Shown: positions 21,665-33,635, counted from the stretch's first letter. The stretch is DNA of 64,000 nt from Omphalotus guepiniiformis (GCA_028554645.1 JAQOOI010000077.1:62001-126000); one strand, 5' to 3'. Notes: generated by a model from the sequence alone, not told the origin. Program-made: numbers and translations.

Positions 21665-22934
21665 TTATTTTCCAGCAGCACCTTCCAGTACAGCTACCTT
21701 GCTATGACTTTTGAGATGTTACTCAAATGGGTTAAAAGATACTAATTAGTTTAACAAAGATGTTTATTTAAAAATAAAAGATTAAAATATTAATTAAATC
21801 AATAGATATATAAACCTATAAGTAAAACTACACTTAAAATAATATTAACTATTACTTAAGATATCTTTGAAAAGTTATAATTATGTGGCTTTTTCCCCCT
21901 ATCCAAATTCCTTCCCAGTGACAGACAGTTAGTTCATCACGAATGCAATCTTCACCGTTGCGCTAGTGATCAACGATTACTCGAAATTCCTTCTTCATGT
22001 CGCCGAATTTCAGGCGACAATTCGTCTAAAATAAATTTAATAATAGTAACTTTCTTTAATGATTAGCTAATCCTTATGACCTTAAACATTTATCTTAAAA
22101 AAGAAAACATTAATTTTGTAAAAAACAAAATACAAAGTCCGGTTTTTGCATCACTTTGTAAAAGTTCTTGTGGCACGTCGATAGCCCAGTTCATTAGGGC
22201 CATAACGACTTGTCTTAGCCCCAAATGAAAATATTTAAAAATCATTAGTTATAAAGTATAAATTTATAACAGGGATTTCGTCCGTTAGTGGAGTTAACCT
22301 TACTTCTCAAAACACGGACTGACGACAGCCATGCAACACCTGTAAACGAGTTATTAAATTAAAAAAATAAATAACTACTCATATTTATTATAAAAAAAAT
22401 TCAATAAATAAATTAATTCTAAATAAATATGGCTATACAAGAACTGGTAAGATTTTACGCGTACTCTCGTATTAAATAACATGCTTCACTTCGTTTGCTT
22501 CGAGACCGACTAATTTTTTTGGTTTCAGTTTTGCAACCGTACTCTCAAGGCGGAATGGTTATCGCGTTAACATCGATACTAGTTATTAAAACTAACAATC
22601 CACCATTCATCGTTGACAGTGAGAGATATCTGGGTCTCTAATCCTATTTTCTATTCTCACCTTCGTTTCTCAGCGTCAATCATTATTAGATAAAAAGCTT
22701 TCACCATTAGTATTCCACCTAGTATTTTAGGATTTAATCCCTACTCTAAGCATTATTCGGCTTATCCTCAATATGATTCTATCTTAAATTTATTAAATTT
22801 TTAAAAATCAAAATATAATATTTGAAATAGCTATTTTAAAAATATAACTTTTAAGCTGCCTACACACCCTTTACGCCTGGTTAATGTGACTAACGTTTGC
22901 GTCTCTGGCATTACCGAGTCTTCTGGCACCCACA

Positions 22935-24240
22935 TTTCATCAAATTTATCATATAATTTTTTAAATTTTTCTACCTTTATTCATTCCAGCTTCTATTACT
23001 TTTATTTCTTCAAAACCTTCTACTGTTTTATGTTTATTTAAAATCATCATATTAGCAATTTTTGCTCAATCTAAATAATCTAAATATTTAATACCTAAAA
23101 CAGGATACTTATTAAAAAAAGGAATAATTTTGTTATTTATATCTGAAAAATTTCCTACTACTATATTTAAAACAGAATGATCTTTTCTATTATCATATTC
23201 AATTCTTCCACAACCTAAATATTTAATTATAAGTTCCATTAATTTAAAATCTTTAACATGCTGTGTTAATCTAAATCTTAAATAAACTCTTTCTTTTCTA
23301 GTATTAGTAGCTTTCCTAATTCCTGCATCAAAATTACCTTCTCCACTAACAAAACCTGAAATCCAATGTAGATCATAAATATTTGCAGTTTCAATGGTTT
23401 CTCTTATTACAGGATTAATTTGAGGAAACTTAGATTTAACAAAATCAGAATTACTTTTATTCATAGAAGCTTTAATATTAACTATTTCTTGTAAACCAGC
23501 ATAATTAAGATGAGCTCCTTTGTTCATTAATTGAACTATTTGCACAAATAATTTAAAATCAGCTGCTTTTTGAGTTAATAGTACATATTTATTAAAATGA
23601 GGAATAATAATATTTAGCAATTCAGTTACACTACTTACTGAATAAATTCAAGCGTTGCTTTCATTATCAAAAGTAAATGTTCCTATGCCTCCAAAAAATT
23701 CTTGAATTTTGATTAATAAAGAATGATCTTTAGCATTTAATCCAATTTTAAATCTAGCCATTACTCTTATCTTAGTGCTGGCTTTATTGTTAGATTGAAT
23801 TGAAATAGTAAAACTTCCCTCAGCATCAGTAAATCCAGTAACAAAATATGGATTCAACGGTATATTATTTGTAGAGTAAAATCTATTAAAAAAATGTTTA
23901 GAAAGGATTTTGACAAGATAGCTTCTTTCGAAGCCCGTTAGAATACACCTTAACTTTGGATATAATATAGACCCAAAGCAACTACCATCTACTCGTTGCT
24001 CTTTTACACCTTTACTTAATATTATTGGTTGACTGTTACTGTTATATTTAAGTAAAAATGATTTAGATCCGCGATAACCCATTTTAGTTTCCTTCATCTT
24101 ATGACTTATTACCTTACATGAGTAATTACTTCATCCACTTACAAACTTTCGAATGTAGTTTGGTACCATAAGCTTTAGGGCTTTTCCGGAGTTTGATAGT
24201 TTAACAGCCATTAACGATGTAGTCCTAATACATCTCACAG
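22935..24240 (-). other. group I intron in rns (boundaries approximate)
   Basis: Separates the 5' domain from the 530-loop exon. Intron structure words typical of I-OnuI-family host introns are visible: CTCCGGAAAAGCCCTAAAGC near 24180-24200, TTACTCATGTAAGGTAATAA near 24115, and the MGYRGSKS start of the ORF. Exact splice sites cannot be fixed by eye. Confidence 0.75.
22961..24097 (-). CDS. LAGLIDADG_1 homing endonuclease in rns (I-OnuI family)
   Basis: 378-residue endonuclease in the rns intron, continuous when TGA is read as Trp (at NAWIYS and YLDWAKI). It starts MKETKMGYRGSKS, followed by the usual KGVKEQRVDGSC and RFYSTNN segments. Motif 1 is YFVTGFTDAEGSFTI and motif 2 is WISGFVSGEGNFDAGI. 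It closes with KTVEGFEEIKVIEAGMN and a TAA at 22961. Both catalytic acidic residues are present and no GC insert interrupts it, so it may be active, cutting intronless rns alleles. This is among the few HEGs in the window with no damage. Confidence 0.9.
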
Positions 24241-24597
24241 CTTTGGACAACACTAATAGTAAAGTAACATCAAATTTTTCCCTTACATTATCACATTCAC
24301 CATTTTAAACGAAAAATGCGATTTCAGTTAGCTAGTTCACTCTTTCGAGCATTGACTAATATTCTTGACTGCTGGTAGTGTACACTACTAGGGACATTTC
24401 ATTCCCAATGTGGCCATTTGCTCTATCAAACATGGCTTCTGATCGTAGGCTTGGTAGGCTTTTACTCCACCAACTACCTTTAAACAGAATAGATCGAATC
24501 TTATAGCAGAAAATTTCCTTTATAAAATAAATAGCTAATTATTTTTACTTATACTTTAAAATAAAAAATTAAAGTATCTTTAACTTAAATATTTACT

Positions 24598-24680
24598 CAC
24601 ACCCGCCCGCCTCCTTCCCTCCCTCGCTTTCCTTGCTAAAGCAAAGGAGCGACGGGAGGGAGGGAGCGATAGCAAGTGAG
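24598..24680. repeat. GC cluster embedded in the rns 5' domain
   Basis: GC-rich inverted repeat (CCCTCCCTCGC..GCGACGGGAGGG around TTTCCTTGCTAAAGCAAAGG) lying between the conserved helix-6 and helix-8 regions of rns. It would add a long hairpin to the rRNA unless removed. The same 30-35 bp core recurs at about 7916, 13885, 37752, 46090, 56525 and 61060. Confidence 0.85.
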
Positions 24681-24885
24681 AATAGTAAAAATAAAAATTA
24701 AAGAAATAAATTATCTTCGAATTAAGAAGACTATAAGGTATCTAATCTATATTACTCACCTTTACACCTTGTTTTTTATTAGTAAATATTTATTTAAATA
24801 TAAACTTTTTATAAACAATGATTTGCATGTCTTAAAACTACTGAAAAACGTTCAATCAGAACCAAAATTAAATTCTTTTTTAAAA

Positions 24886-26602
24886 TTAAACAAATTTTTA
24901 TTTTTTTTTTTTGTTATATTATATTTGCATAAGGCAATATTTATTATCTCTTTTATTTACTATAAATTTTTTTAATGATCATTTTTATAAAATAATTATT
25001 TATTATATTTATAATAAAAATATATATTTTTACTATTATTTTTACATTAATTAATTAGGATCAAAAAGTAAAATTTTTATCTATAAAAAAAGTAGTTAAT
25101 CGCTTACTAAATGCTAAAACTAAAATTTTTATTGTAGTGATGGAGCTACTCTAGCTTATGCAGCCCACTAACTAGTCTACACTTACCTAAACTTAAACTC
25201 TACCTTCTAAAACTTGCCCACTTAAACTTAAACTCGCTTTTGCGATTGTGATTGAGACGCATTCACTCACTCTTGCTTAGGCAACCCGCCTATTGCATTA
25301 GCCACTTAGTTGCTCCCTCCCTTTCCCCTATCCCCTCGCTTTGCCTGCTTTAGCTGTGGGGCGGGGCGGTGCGTTGCTCCGTACAGAAAGCGAGGCTCCG
25401 CCCCATTCCTGCTTTAGCTGAAGCGAGGGGAAGGAGTCGCGCAGCTGCTAAAGCAGAGGGAGAATGATTGCGATTGTAAAAGCGAGCGATATTGCATTAG
25501 CAAAAGTGAGTCGCTAAGGCAGGATGGCAACCCTCTTACTCTTGCTTAGCTTAATTACCGGTCACAAAAGCGAGTGATAGTGAGCTTTATTTACATGCGC
25601 TAACTAACAAAAGTTAAAATTAGCAGTGTCCTACAAATGCTATTAAGTGAATGTGAGTCCTAGCTACACTCACTCTTGCTTAGCTTATTACCCAGTCGCA
25701 AAAGCGAGTGGGTCGAGCTTTAGCGATAGCGATAGTTATTAATTGTCTTTAGTTTATTATTGTTATTGAATCATTATTGTAATTATTATTATTAGCTTAT
25801 CATTGTAATTACTTAATAATAAATGCAATTTCCCCTCCCTCCCCCTTCCCCCTGCTTTAGCAGGGGAGGGAAAGGGGAGGGGGAGAAGAATTAAAGTAAA
25901 GATAGGGGTAAAATAAAGATTAATTAAATTTAATAAATTTAACCTACATATCATTTTTTCGCTTATGCTTATATGCAAATATGCGATTGTAACTTAAATT
26001 ATTATTTTTAATAAATTAGGTATTGTTTTTTAATTTACAATAACTGAAAACTGTTATATAAAATATATTTTAATTTAAGTTTATTTTTATAATAGTAAGA
26101 AAAAAAAATAATGTTAAAGTAAATGAAAATTAGCACACTCTAACCAAAGCTTAATTGCCTCTTGCTTATGCAACCTACACATTTGCATAATTAAGCTTAT
26201 ACTATTTTTTGGTATTGCTTATAAATACGGATGCGCAGCTGCTAAAGCAGAGGAGCAAACCTCGCAAATGCTTGTTAATGGCTAAGCAACAACATTAAGC
26301 AAAGTCACCAATCACTCACTTGCTAAGGCAAGCATCAATCACAATACAATCAAATAGATAATGAGTTAAAGTGAGTGAGCAAATGTTAGAGCCGCCGCAC
26401 TCGCTTTTGCGACCACCATCATCCAATCACCCGCTGCTTTAGCAGCGGGTGGGAGGGAGCGAGAGCGAGAGTGGTGGTGGTTATGCTTAACTAACAAAGT
26501 GAATGTAAAGTAGAAAATTAGATAAAAGTAAGCAGCAAAATAAGGTAATAAATAAAAAGTATAAAAGGTAAAAAAAAAAATATAATTAACTAAAATACTA
26601 CA
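24886..26602. other. spacer between rps3 and rns
   Basis: 1.7 kb spacer. AT-rich with clusters at 25315-25455, 25830-25885 (CCCCTCCC..GGGAGGGG palindrome) and 26430-26475. No recognisable coding sequence or RNA; promoter elements for rns would be expected at its left end but none was identified. Confidence 0.65.
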
Positions 26603-29600
26603 TTACAAAAAAAAATTTTGTCCTGATTTAATTGTAATAGTAAATGCACCTCTTTTATTTTTATTAGTATATCTAGAAAAATCTGAATAATTAATTTTAC
26701 CTATAGAAGAAGATCCTCTTCGAACAATTTTAACTGTTTTACGAGGTATAACTTTATATTTCATTAATCTTCCAGCAACTTTAATAGTCATACCTGATAA
26801 AAATGCAGGTATTATATTAACTTGGTCTTTGTTATTAATTTTTTTAATGCTTTTAATTACTGCATTTTTAAATAATTTTCTAGTAATTCTTCTAAGTTTA
26901 ATTTTATTAATCATAAAAGCTAAAAGTCTTACTAGTATATTACTATCATTATAAGGATAATGTAATCTAATTAAATCTAATTCTACAGGTTTATTAAAAA
27001 TACTATTTAAAACTTCACACAATTTTTCAAATTTTAAAGGATATAATTTAATTAAATTAATATTAGCTAATTTAATTAATTGACTTCTTTTTGTGTATTG
27101 ATTTTTTAGTAAATCTGATCTAAGTTGTATTTCTTGCTCCATTTTCAATTTAGTTTTTAGTAGACTCAATCCTTTAAGAGGCAGATGTTGAGTATCTAAA
27201 CTAGGTAAAATACTTTTATTCTTAGATTTATAAAAACTCATATTATTTTTAACAGTACTTAAATTAAAATCTCTTGTTTTAGCTTCACCGACAAAAGAAT
27301 TAATAGAAGATAATAAAAATGAGAATGGTCAAGTTTTATCTTTCCAATTTTTTTGTTTAGGCTCGCTACCTTGCTTTAGCAGTCCCCCGCTTAAGCTAAA
27401 GCAGGATTCGTTTGCGGAGCAAGGGGTAGAAACACCTCCTCAATGATATATTCCTTTTTCATTATAATTATTAATTGCAGTAGTTTGTTTTAAATCCACA
27501 GTTGCAGAAGCAAGTGATTCGTTAAAGTAAAAAGGTATATTTTTAGTTTTATTTAATTTATCCATACCACCTCCAGAAATAATTCAAGCTAATATTCCTT
27601 TTTTTTTTACACCACTATAAGGTCATTTTCATTGAGGAATTCCCAGTTTTTGAAGTATTTTAGCATTAGGAAGAATAATTTTAGAAAGTCGTTTACTATT
27701 ATAAAATTTAGCGAGTAAAAATCTATTAAATTTATTATAATAATTAAAATTAGTTTTTCTCGCCCCAGCTTTAGCTGCGGAGCCTATGTTTTTTTTTTTT
27801 AAACTTTTAACAATTTTATAACCTTTATATTTTTTAAAATAATAAAAAGTTTTTTTTTTTTTATTTTTTAAAATTTTAGGTATTAATAAAAAGTAAAATA
27901 ATTGTATAATAATTTTATTTGATTTAATAATAAACACAGGTTTACTAATTAAACAATACATAGATTTAAATGATAAATATAAAAATTTATATATATTCTT
28001 AATTAATTTATTATTTTCTATTCCTCTTCCAAAGATACCAAAGGGTACTCTATTTTTATTTAAATTAAAAAAAGTGCTAACACTAGATTTATATTTAATT
28101 AAACTAGATTTATAAAATGGTAAATAAGCTCTAACTCTCTTTTTAAAATTAAAACCAATAATATTAGAATAATATAAAATAGTACCATTACTTATCATAT
28201 TATAAATACTCATTGATTTTAAATATTGATTTATAATTGGTTTACTTGAATTATTATTAAAATATAATAAATCAACAGGATTAGAATTAATGGAAATAGG
28301 ATCCACTTTTCAATCAAAATTTTTAAATATAGAGGTATTACCCCCGCTTGCTAAGGCAAGCGACTCCTTCACTCTCTCGCCTTCGGCGGCTGCGCGACTA
28401 ATGGCTCCTTCCTGCTTTAACTGAAGCGAGGGGGAGGCGACTCAAGCTTGTCTTGCGTATGTGAGCAACCCTTTACTTTCTGTAGCAGAGCTAGTAAATT
28501 TTATATCCTTACCTATATTTTTATCAGTAACTAAGGATAGTTGAGAATTAGAATTTAATAAAGATATAAATTTTTTATTATTATTATTAATATTATCTTT
28601 TTTTACATCTAAAGCTATAGATCCGCAATCCAGTTCATTTTTTTTTAATGCAAGCGCTCCTCGCTTTGCGATCGGTGAGCAAGTATTACATAAACGAATA
28701 GTAGGAAACGACCGTAAACCAATGATTGGTTGACTATTACTACTTAAATTAGAAAGGTTAGACTTTTCTATAGAAGTAGATACGTTATTTGTAATTGATT
28801 TAATAGTTTCTTTAATTTTTATTTTATTTTCTGTAAGTACTCCCGGCAGAAGAGTTAAGTTTTCTCCCTCGCTTTGCTCGCGCAGCGAAGGAAAAGGGAA
28901 AAGGGGAGGTAGCGAACCGCGACAAGTTAAACTTAGAACAGTAGGTGAAGTATTTTCACTCACATTACTCAAATTATAAGAGTAATTAAGTAGAAGCGTC
29001 TTATCATATTTCATTATAGCTCCTTCTGTCGCTGGGCGAGAAACTAAAAGATCTAAACTATTATTATTATTTTCTAAATTATTTAAATTAGCAACGTTAG
29101 AGTTTAAAGCACCTAAATTTTTAATATTTGTAACTTTAAATATTTTTATTAATTTATTTTTTATATTAATTATATAATCTATATCCTTTAATAAATTATT
29201 TAATTTTAATAATATATATTTAATGGCTCTGGCATTTTCTTCTTCCGCTATCGCTGCTCTTGCTAAAGCAGCAGCGAGAGCAAAAGGGACTTCTTTGCTA
29301 AGGCAAGCCGCATAAGCGGAGGTAGGTGACTGAGCGAGTGATAATTTACCCTGCCCGAATAAGCGAGTAGCATTGGCAAGAGAGTTAGTTTTAATAGAAA
29401 AAAGTTTATTAAAATTAAAAATTTTATTAATTTGTATCATTCTATATGTAAATCTAATATAAGGTTGAGGTTTTAATAAACGTTTAGGTACAAAAAGATT
29501 AATATTATTTAATAAGGAATGAAATTTTAACACAGGTATAAATTTTTCAATCTTATATAAAATATTAGATAAACGGAATTTTAAATTATAATATAAATTA

Positions 29601-30460
29601 TTTCTTATAAATAGTATAAAATCTGATTTATTTCCTTTAAATGAATTTAAATTTAAATTATATTTTTTAATAGATGTTGTTAATTTTATTAATTTTTCAT
29701 TTAATTTAATAATTTTATAAATTAATTTTTTTTGAGGGTTTAATAAATTAAAATTTTTATTTTTTTTTTGGTCACTAATTTTTTTTAATACTAAAGGACT
29801 GCTAAAAAATGGTAAAATTCTTTTATCTATATTAAAATTAAGCAAAGGATCCTTAACAGTAGTATTAGAAGACACTCTCGCTTGCTCTCTATCTCGCCCT
29901 GCGACAGCTAAGGCTTGGTGTTGTTGGTGGGGCAAGTCACTATAGTAACGAGGCGCGTTTTGTTTAGAAACGTTATACTTTACTTTATTTAATAGTAGTG
30001 GAATTAACTGGGTTAAATCATTAACTTTTTTTTTTTTTCCTTTTTTAGATGAAGGGATAGCTTCTTTATTATTTTTTAAATTAGCAACAGTTGTAGCATT
30101 TAAAGCAAGAGAGTGGTTAGATTGATGCGAAGAAACTATAAATAGAGAAGGTAAATATTTGTTTCTTTGATTTAAAACTTTATCTCTGTTTTTAAATAAA
30201 TTTTGTTCTTGAAAAGCATTAATAGAACGAATAGCTGGAGATGATATTAATTTTGTAGAACCTGTAGCACCCTGTAATCCTAAAGAAAAAGAGTCAGCAG
30301 ATAACTTATTTAAAAATAAACGAAGAATTTTATTATGTTGAGTATTAATATTAAAATTAGAAAGGCGTATATCTTTTTCTAATAAAGGTGATTTAAACGA
30401 TTTAAGAGTGGGTGCGTGTATAGAAACTTGATTTTTTATAATTTTATTGTTATATTTCAT
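26603..30460 (-). CDS. rps3: rps3, ribosomal protein S3, greatly enlarged (1285 aa)
   Basis: Small-subunit ribosomal protein encoded in many fungal mitochondria. It is one open frame from ATG 30460 to TAA 26603 with TGA read as Trp at least seven times (for example 28442, 28311, 27629 and 27299). Identity rests on the C-terminus: a PVELDLIRLHYPYNDSNIL segment, then SGMTIKVAGRLMKYKVIPRK, SSSIGKINYSDFSRYTNKNK and RGAFTITIKSGQNFFL, the classic fungal Rps3 ending. Usual fungal versions are roughly 300-600 residues; the excess is an Asn/Lys/Ser-rich N-terminal two-thirds. At least seven GC clusters are translated in frame (27360-27430, 27765-27785, 28345-28445, 28650-28685, 28860-28925, 29245-29365, 29875-29940). 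All keep the frame, which suggests selection for function. It lies between ORF C and rns. Confidence 0.88.
28345..28445. repeat. largest in-frame GC cluster within rps3
   Basis: Composite of CTTGCTAAGGCAAGCGA, CGCCTTCGGCGG, CTGCGCGAC and TCCTGCTTTAACTGAAGCGAGG units, translated as an Ala/Gly/Glu/Ser-rich linker with no stop codon. It shows four cluster subfamilies nested or abutting at one site. Confidence 0.85.
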
Positions 30461-30580
30461 TATTTTTAGTATTAAATTTAATATTATGGGATAAAATAAA
30501 AGCGATATAAATATTATATAAAAATATGCTTTTTTTCATTTAATTAAAATTATAACTCCTATTCTTGCTTGCCCCCTCCC

Positions 30581-30684
30581 TGCGAAGCTGCGAAGCTGCG
30601 AAGCTGCGAAGCTGCGAAGCTGCGAAGCTGCGAAGCTGCGAAGCTGCGAAGCTGCGAAGCTGCGAAGCTGCGAAGCTGCGAAGC
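30581..30684. repeat. 8-bp tandem array (TGCGAAGC), 13 units
   Basis: Thirteen identical head-to-tail 8-bp units lying upstream of rps3, directly joined to a GC cluster (CTCCTCGCTTTAAGCGGC). Perfect identity suggests recent slippage or rolling amplification of a cluster word. Confidence 0.95.
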
Positions 30685-31049
30685 TGCTCCTCGCTTTAAG
30701 CGGCAGCTAAAGCAGGAACAAACTCTGCTTTAGCTGCGGGACGCGTAAGCGAGGGAAGGCAACTCACCCTTCCCCAAAGGGGAGGAGCTTGGTGTTTGCT
30801 CACCCCCTCGCTTGCTAAGGCAAGGCGTTAATAAGATAGAATTAATTAAAATGAAATTAACCTCCAATTATAATTATTATAAAAAATAATGGAGTAGCTA
30901 AAATTTAGAATATTCTTAAAAAAGATAAGTATAATTTATAAATAATATATTTAAATAAAAAATACTTTTAGCTTCTCTTTTAATTAATATATACTTTATA
31001 TTTAAAGATCTTTTTTTTAATTAAATTTATAAATTTTTAAAGAAAAAAA

Positions 31050-31117
31050 AAAATATAGGGGTAAAATAATAAAGATTAAAACATAGTAAATTTTATTGCG
31101 TAAATTTATAAATAAAA
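31050..31117 (-). repeat. copy of the nad5 3' end and 3' flank
   Basis: About 69 bp nearly identical to 34084-34152 (last eight nad5 codons plus 3' flank), differing by single-base length changes that remove the stop codon frame. Together the two copies form direct repeats on either side of ORF C. Confidence 0.9.
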
Positions 31118-31980
31118 AAAATATTAAAGATTAAAAAAATTGTAAGTTAATACATTAGCTATTGCTTATGCAAGAAACAGATTAAAAATTTTTAATTAGT
31201 AACGTTTTGAATTGGTATTATAAAAATTTAATTCCAATTGCAGTCGCTCCCTCGCTATCCCTGCTTTAGCTCCCACTATCCTTAGCCATAGGCTAGCTGT
31301 GTCGCTGCAGCTTTAGCAGGCATAAGCGAGAGTTTAATGGTAACTAATGTGAATTTGAGCAAGAGTTGCTTCCAATGGTAGCAAGGGCGAAAAAAAAATA
31401 GAATAAAGGTATAAAAGTTAAAAAATAGACAAGTAAACATATTAATGCTTCTCGCTTTTGCGGTTATAACATAAACTAAAGTACTTTTAAATTATTTTAC
31501 AAAATTTTAAGTTTTGGATATTTTTGTTTCATTCGAATAAGCGACACAACCACTTTCTTGTTAAGGCTATATCACAATCGCAAAGGCGAGTGAGTGGATG
31601 CTTGAAATAAAATATAAGCAATCATGATACCTAAAACATTAATAAAACAAGCACGGTCACTTTCACTCACTTTCCTTCGGCCTTAGGTCCTTTGGTTTAA
31701 AGAAAGAAGTTTTTGGTTCGAAGAAAGAAGCATAATGAGTCCGTGCATATAGCATAGCAGGGTCGCTCGCTAATCACTAATGTGATGGCTGCAAAAGCAG
31801 CCAGAGATAAACTTATTAAATTTAATAAAAACACCAACGCATCCCCTCCCCTTCCCTTCCCCTCCCCTTCCCCTCCCCTTCCCCTCCCCCTCCCCTTTGG
31901 GGAAGGGGGAGGGGAAGGGGAGGGAAGCTCACTTTCACCTTTGGTGAGTGAAGCGAGAATATTGTGTTTATTCTTATTCA

Positions 31981-32029
31981 TTTTTAATTTTTAATTTTTA
32001 ATTTTTAATTTTTAATTTTTAATTTTTAA
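31981..32029. repeat. seven tandem TTTTTAA units at the end of ORF C
   Basis: Pure A/T 7-bp array abutting the TAA of ORF C. It may serve as 3' flank or processing sequence, or simply be slippage. Confidence 0.9.
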
Positions 32030-33577
32030 TTAAATTCATATCATTACATACAGAAATAATAAAAAGATGATAAATAAAATAATTAAATGAAATAAAAGAT
32101 TTTTAATATAAAAATTTTTATGTTCCTCTTTCAAATTAGATTGAGATTGGTCCCATAAATCTTTATAAAAATTTTTTATCAATCATTCAATAAATTTTGG
32201 AAATATTATCTTTGATACATTTTTTAAATAAATAGTATAAATAAATAATTCAATACTATAATTTATACATAATATTAAAACTCATAGAAAAGATAAAGTA
32301 ATACATATTTCTATCCCATTTATTTTTATTATATTATAGAATCAAGGAAAGTTAGTTGATATTATTTTACTAATCAAAAGAATAAATACAGGAATTAAAT
32401 AAATTAATCATTTTTTGATTAACCTTCCACCTTTCGCATAGCGGGTGCTTGAAATAAAACTAAATAAAAAAAACTGTTTTCCTCCTTTATCTACATTTCA
32501 TATAGACTCTATAATACTATTAACTAATTTGGCATTTCTGTCTTTATTTACTTGAGACACAGCTAAATAGCTAAAAAATAACAAAGGTATACCAATTTTA
32601 TTAAATTTGTGAGCTAATCTCTTTCGTTGTATTATCATCAGTTCATTCTCAGTTATATTTTTAGGAGAGTATGAAGTATCCAATACAAATTTGTTATAAC
32701 TATTTAATAAGGCTCTATAAACTAAAAAGGGACTTACTAATTGAAAAGCTGCTAATGCCATATCTGCTTGATCAATTTTTTTTAATGCAGATAAACTAGT
32801 TTCTTGTAAATTTTGTAATTCAGAATTTAATAATTTAAGTTTCTCCTGTTCTGCTTCAACATTTTGTATTTTTGATTCTAAATTATTTTTAGTTTCTTCT
32901 AACTCTATACTTAGTTCTTCTACTGATTTTCCATTTAATTTATTATCCTCTCGCTGCGCGACTAGTGATAAAGATAATAAAGTTGATATTGGATAATTAT
33001 ATAATAAAACTAAAACACCACGATAAAAACCATTTTCTTTTAATATTTGTTCTCGCTGCGCGAAAGGTATATTTTCATTTGTAATAACACTTTTTAAAAT
33101 TTTTGGTAATAAACCGAAAAAAGGATCATCTTTATCTACATTTTCAAAAGGATCATAATTTGGATCATAATCAGAAGAACTGTCGCTTGTTACATACCCC
33201 ATAAGGGGAAAGGAATTTAATTCACTTAAGGGTTCAGCTAGAGATTGTGTTGGTTGCTGCCCTTTAGGTAGCGAAAGATTGTCGCTCTCCGCAGGAGAAG
33301 TGGGTTGCAAAGCAAGAGGAACATTTGTTGGAATTGGAAGAGAATCTGCACCCTTGTCTAAGCTAGAGGGGTAATTGTTAGGAACATTTATTTCTTGTAA
33401 AAGATCAATTGCACCCTGTTTATTTTTTTTAGGGTCAGAACAAAGATGCACTGAAGTATGAAATTGTTTATGCATTACTGTACTTATAGTACTCAATGCT
33501 TTAATAGTAAAAACGGTATTAATTCTAGTTAATTTTAACATCATATAAATAAATAAATTTTTTAGCAATTTTGGCAT
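32030..33577 (-). CDS. ORF C, unknown membrane protein, member of a four-ORF family
   Basis: 515 residues, ATG 33577 to TAA 32030, with TGA as Trp at several points. No known function. Layout: a basic N-terminus with presequence-like VMHKQFHTSVHLCSD (residues about 33-47), an acidic/Pro-rich middle, a coiled coil (SIELEETKNNLESKIQNVEA region), a helix ending YRALLNSYNKFV, then four hydrophobic stretches and a charged tail (PKFIEWLIKNFYK..). The same plan recurs in ORFs A, B and D. In-frame CGCTGCGCG inserts occur (near 32950 and 33055). It is preceded by a copy of the nad4L leader and followed by a copy of the nad5 3' end, as if inserted downstream of nad5. Function unknown; an inner-membrane protein of mobile or plasmid origin is my inference. 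Confidence 0.75.
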
Positions 33578-33635
33578 TCGAAAAATGAATTTTTTTGTTT
33601 TTATTAAAAACCAAATAAATTATAAAAAAAAATTA
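33578..33635 (-). promoter_or_regulatory. nad4L-like leader copy upstream of ORF C
   Basis: About 57 bp matching the leader before nad4L (36415-36481) with small gaps: a run of T, then ATAATTTATTTG, A/T tract, and AAAAAAATTCATTTTTC. It ends one base from the ORF C start codon. It may carry a transcription start or 5' processing signal shared by nad4L, ORF B and ORF C. Confidence 0.55.

Larger units (their letters stand above)
21665..24885 (-). rRNA. rns: mitochondrial small-subunit ribosomal RNA (rns), with one intron
   Basis: Conserved blocks occur in order on the minus strand. Near 24875 is the 5' start, aligning base for base in length with the bacterial GAGTTTGATC..ATTGAACG segment. Near 24480 is GCCTACCAAGCC. 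At 22860-22935 is the 530 loop (GTGCCAGAAGACTCGGTAA and GGCGTAAAGGGTG). At 22280-22340 is GCATGGCTGTCGTCAG, then GACAAGTCG, then GAGTAATCGTTGATCAC at 21960, CTGTCTGTCAC near 21918, and the 3' end AGCAAGGTAGCTGTACTGG..GCTGCTGGA near 21671. Ends are estimated to within about 10 bases. A group I intron interrupts the gene just before the 530 loop, and a GC cluster (24598-24680) sits in the 5' domain. A 317-bp part is duplicated downstream. Confidence 0.93.
30461..32029. other. spacer between ORF C and rps3
   Basis: 1.6 kb without a recognised gene. From right to left it holds a 7-bp tandem array (31981-32029), a CCCCTTCCCC..GGGGAAGGGG palindrome block (31840-31925), CTTTAGC clusters (31250-31330), the nad5 3'-end copy (31050-31117), and the 13-unit TGCGAAGC array (30581-30684) with a flanking cluster to 30830. 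Confidence 0.7.

Noticed and set aside
24676..24975. Plus-strand open frame of 99 codons
   Set aside because: It lies antisense to the conserved 5' end of rns; AT-rich rRNA often leaves such frames.
31697..31994. Frames open on both strands through the Pro/Gly-rich block
   Set aside because: Caused by the CCCCTTCCCC..GGGGAAGGGG palindrome; no conserved sequence.
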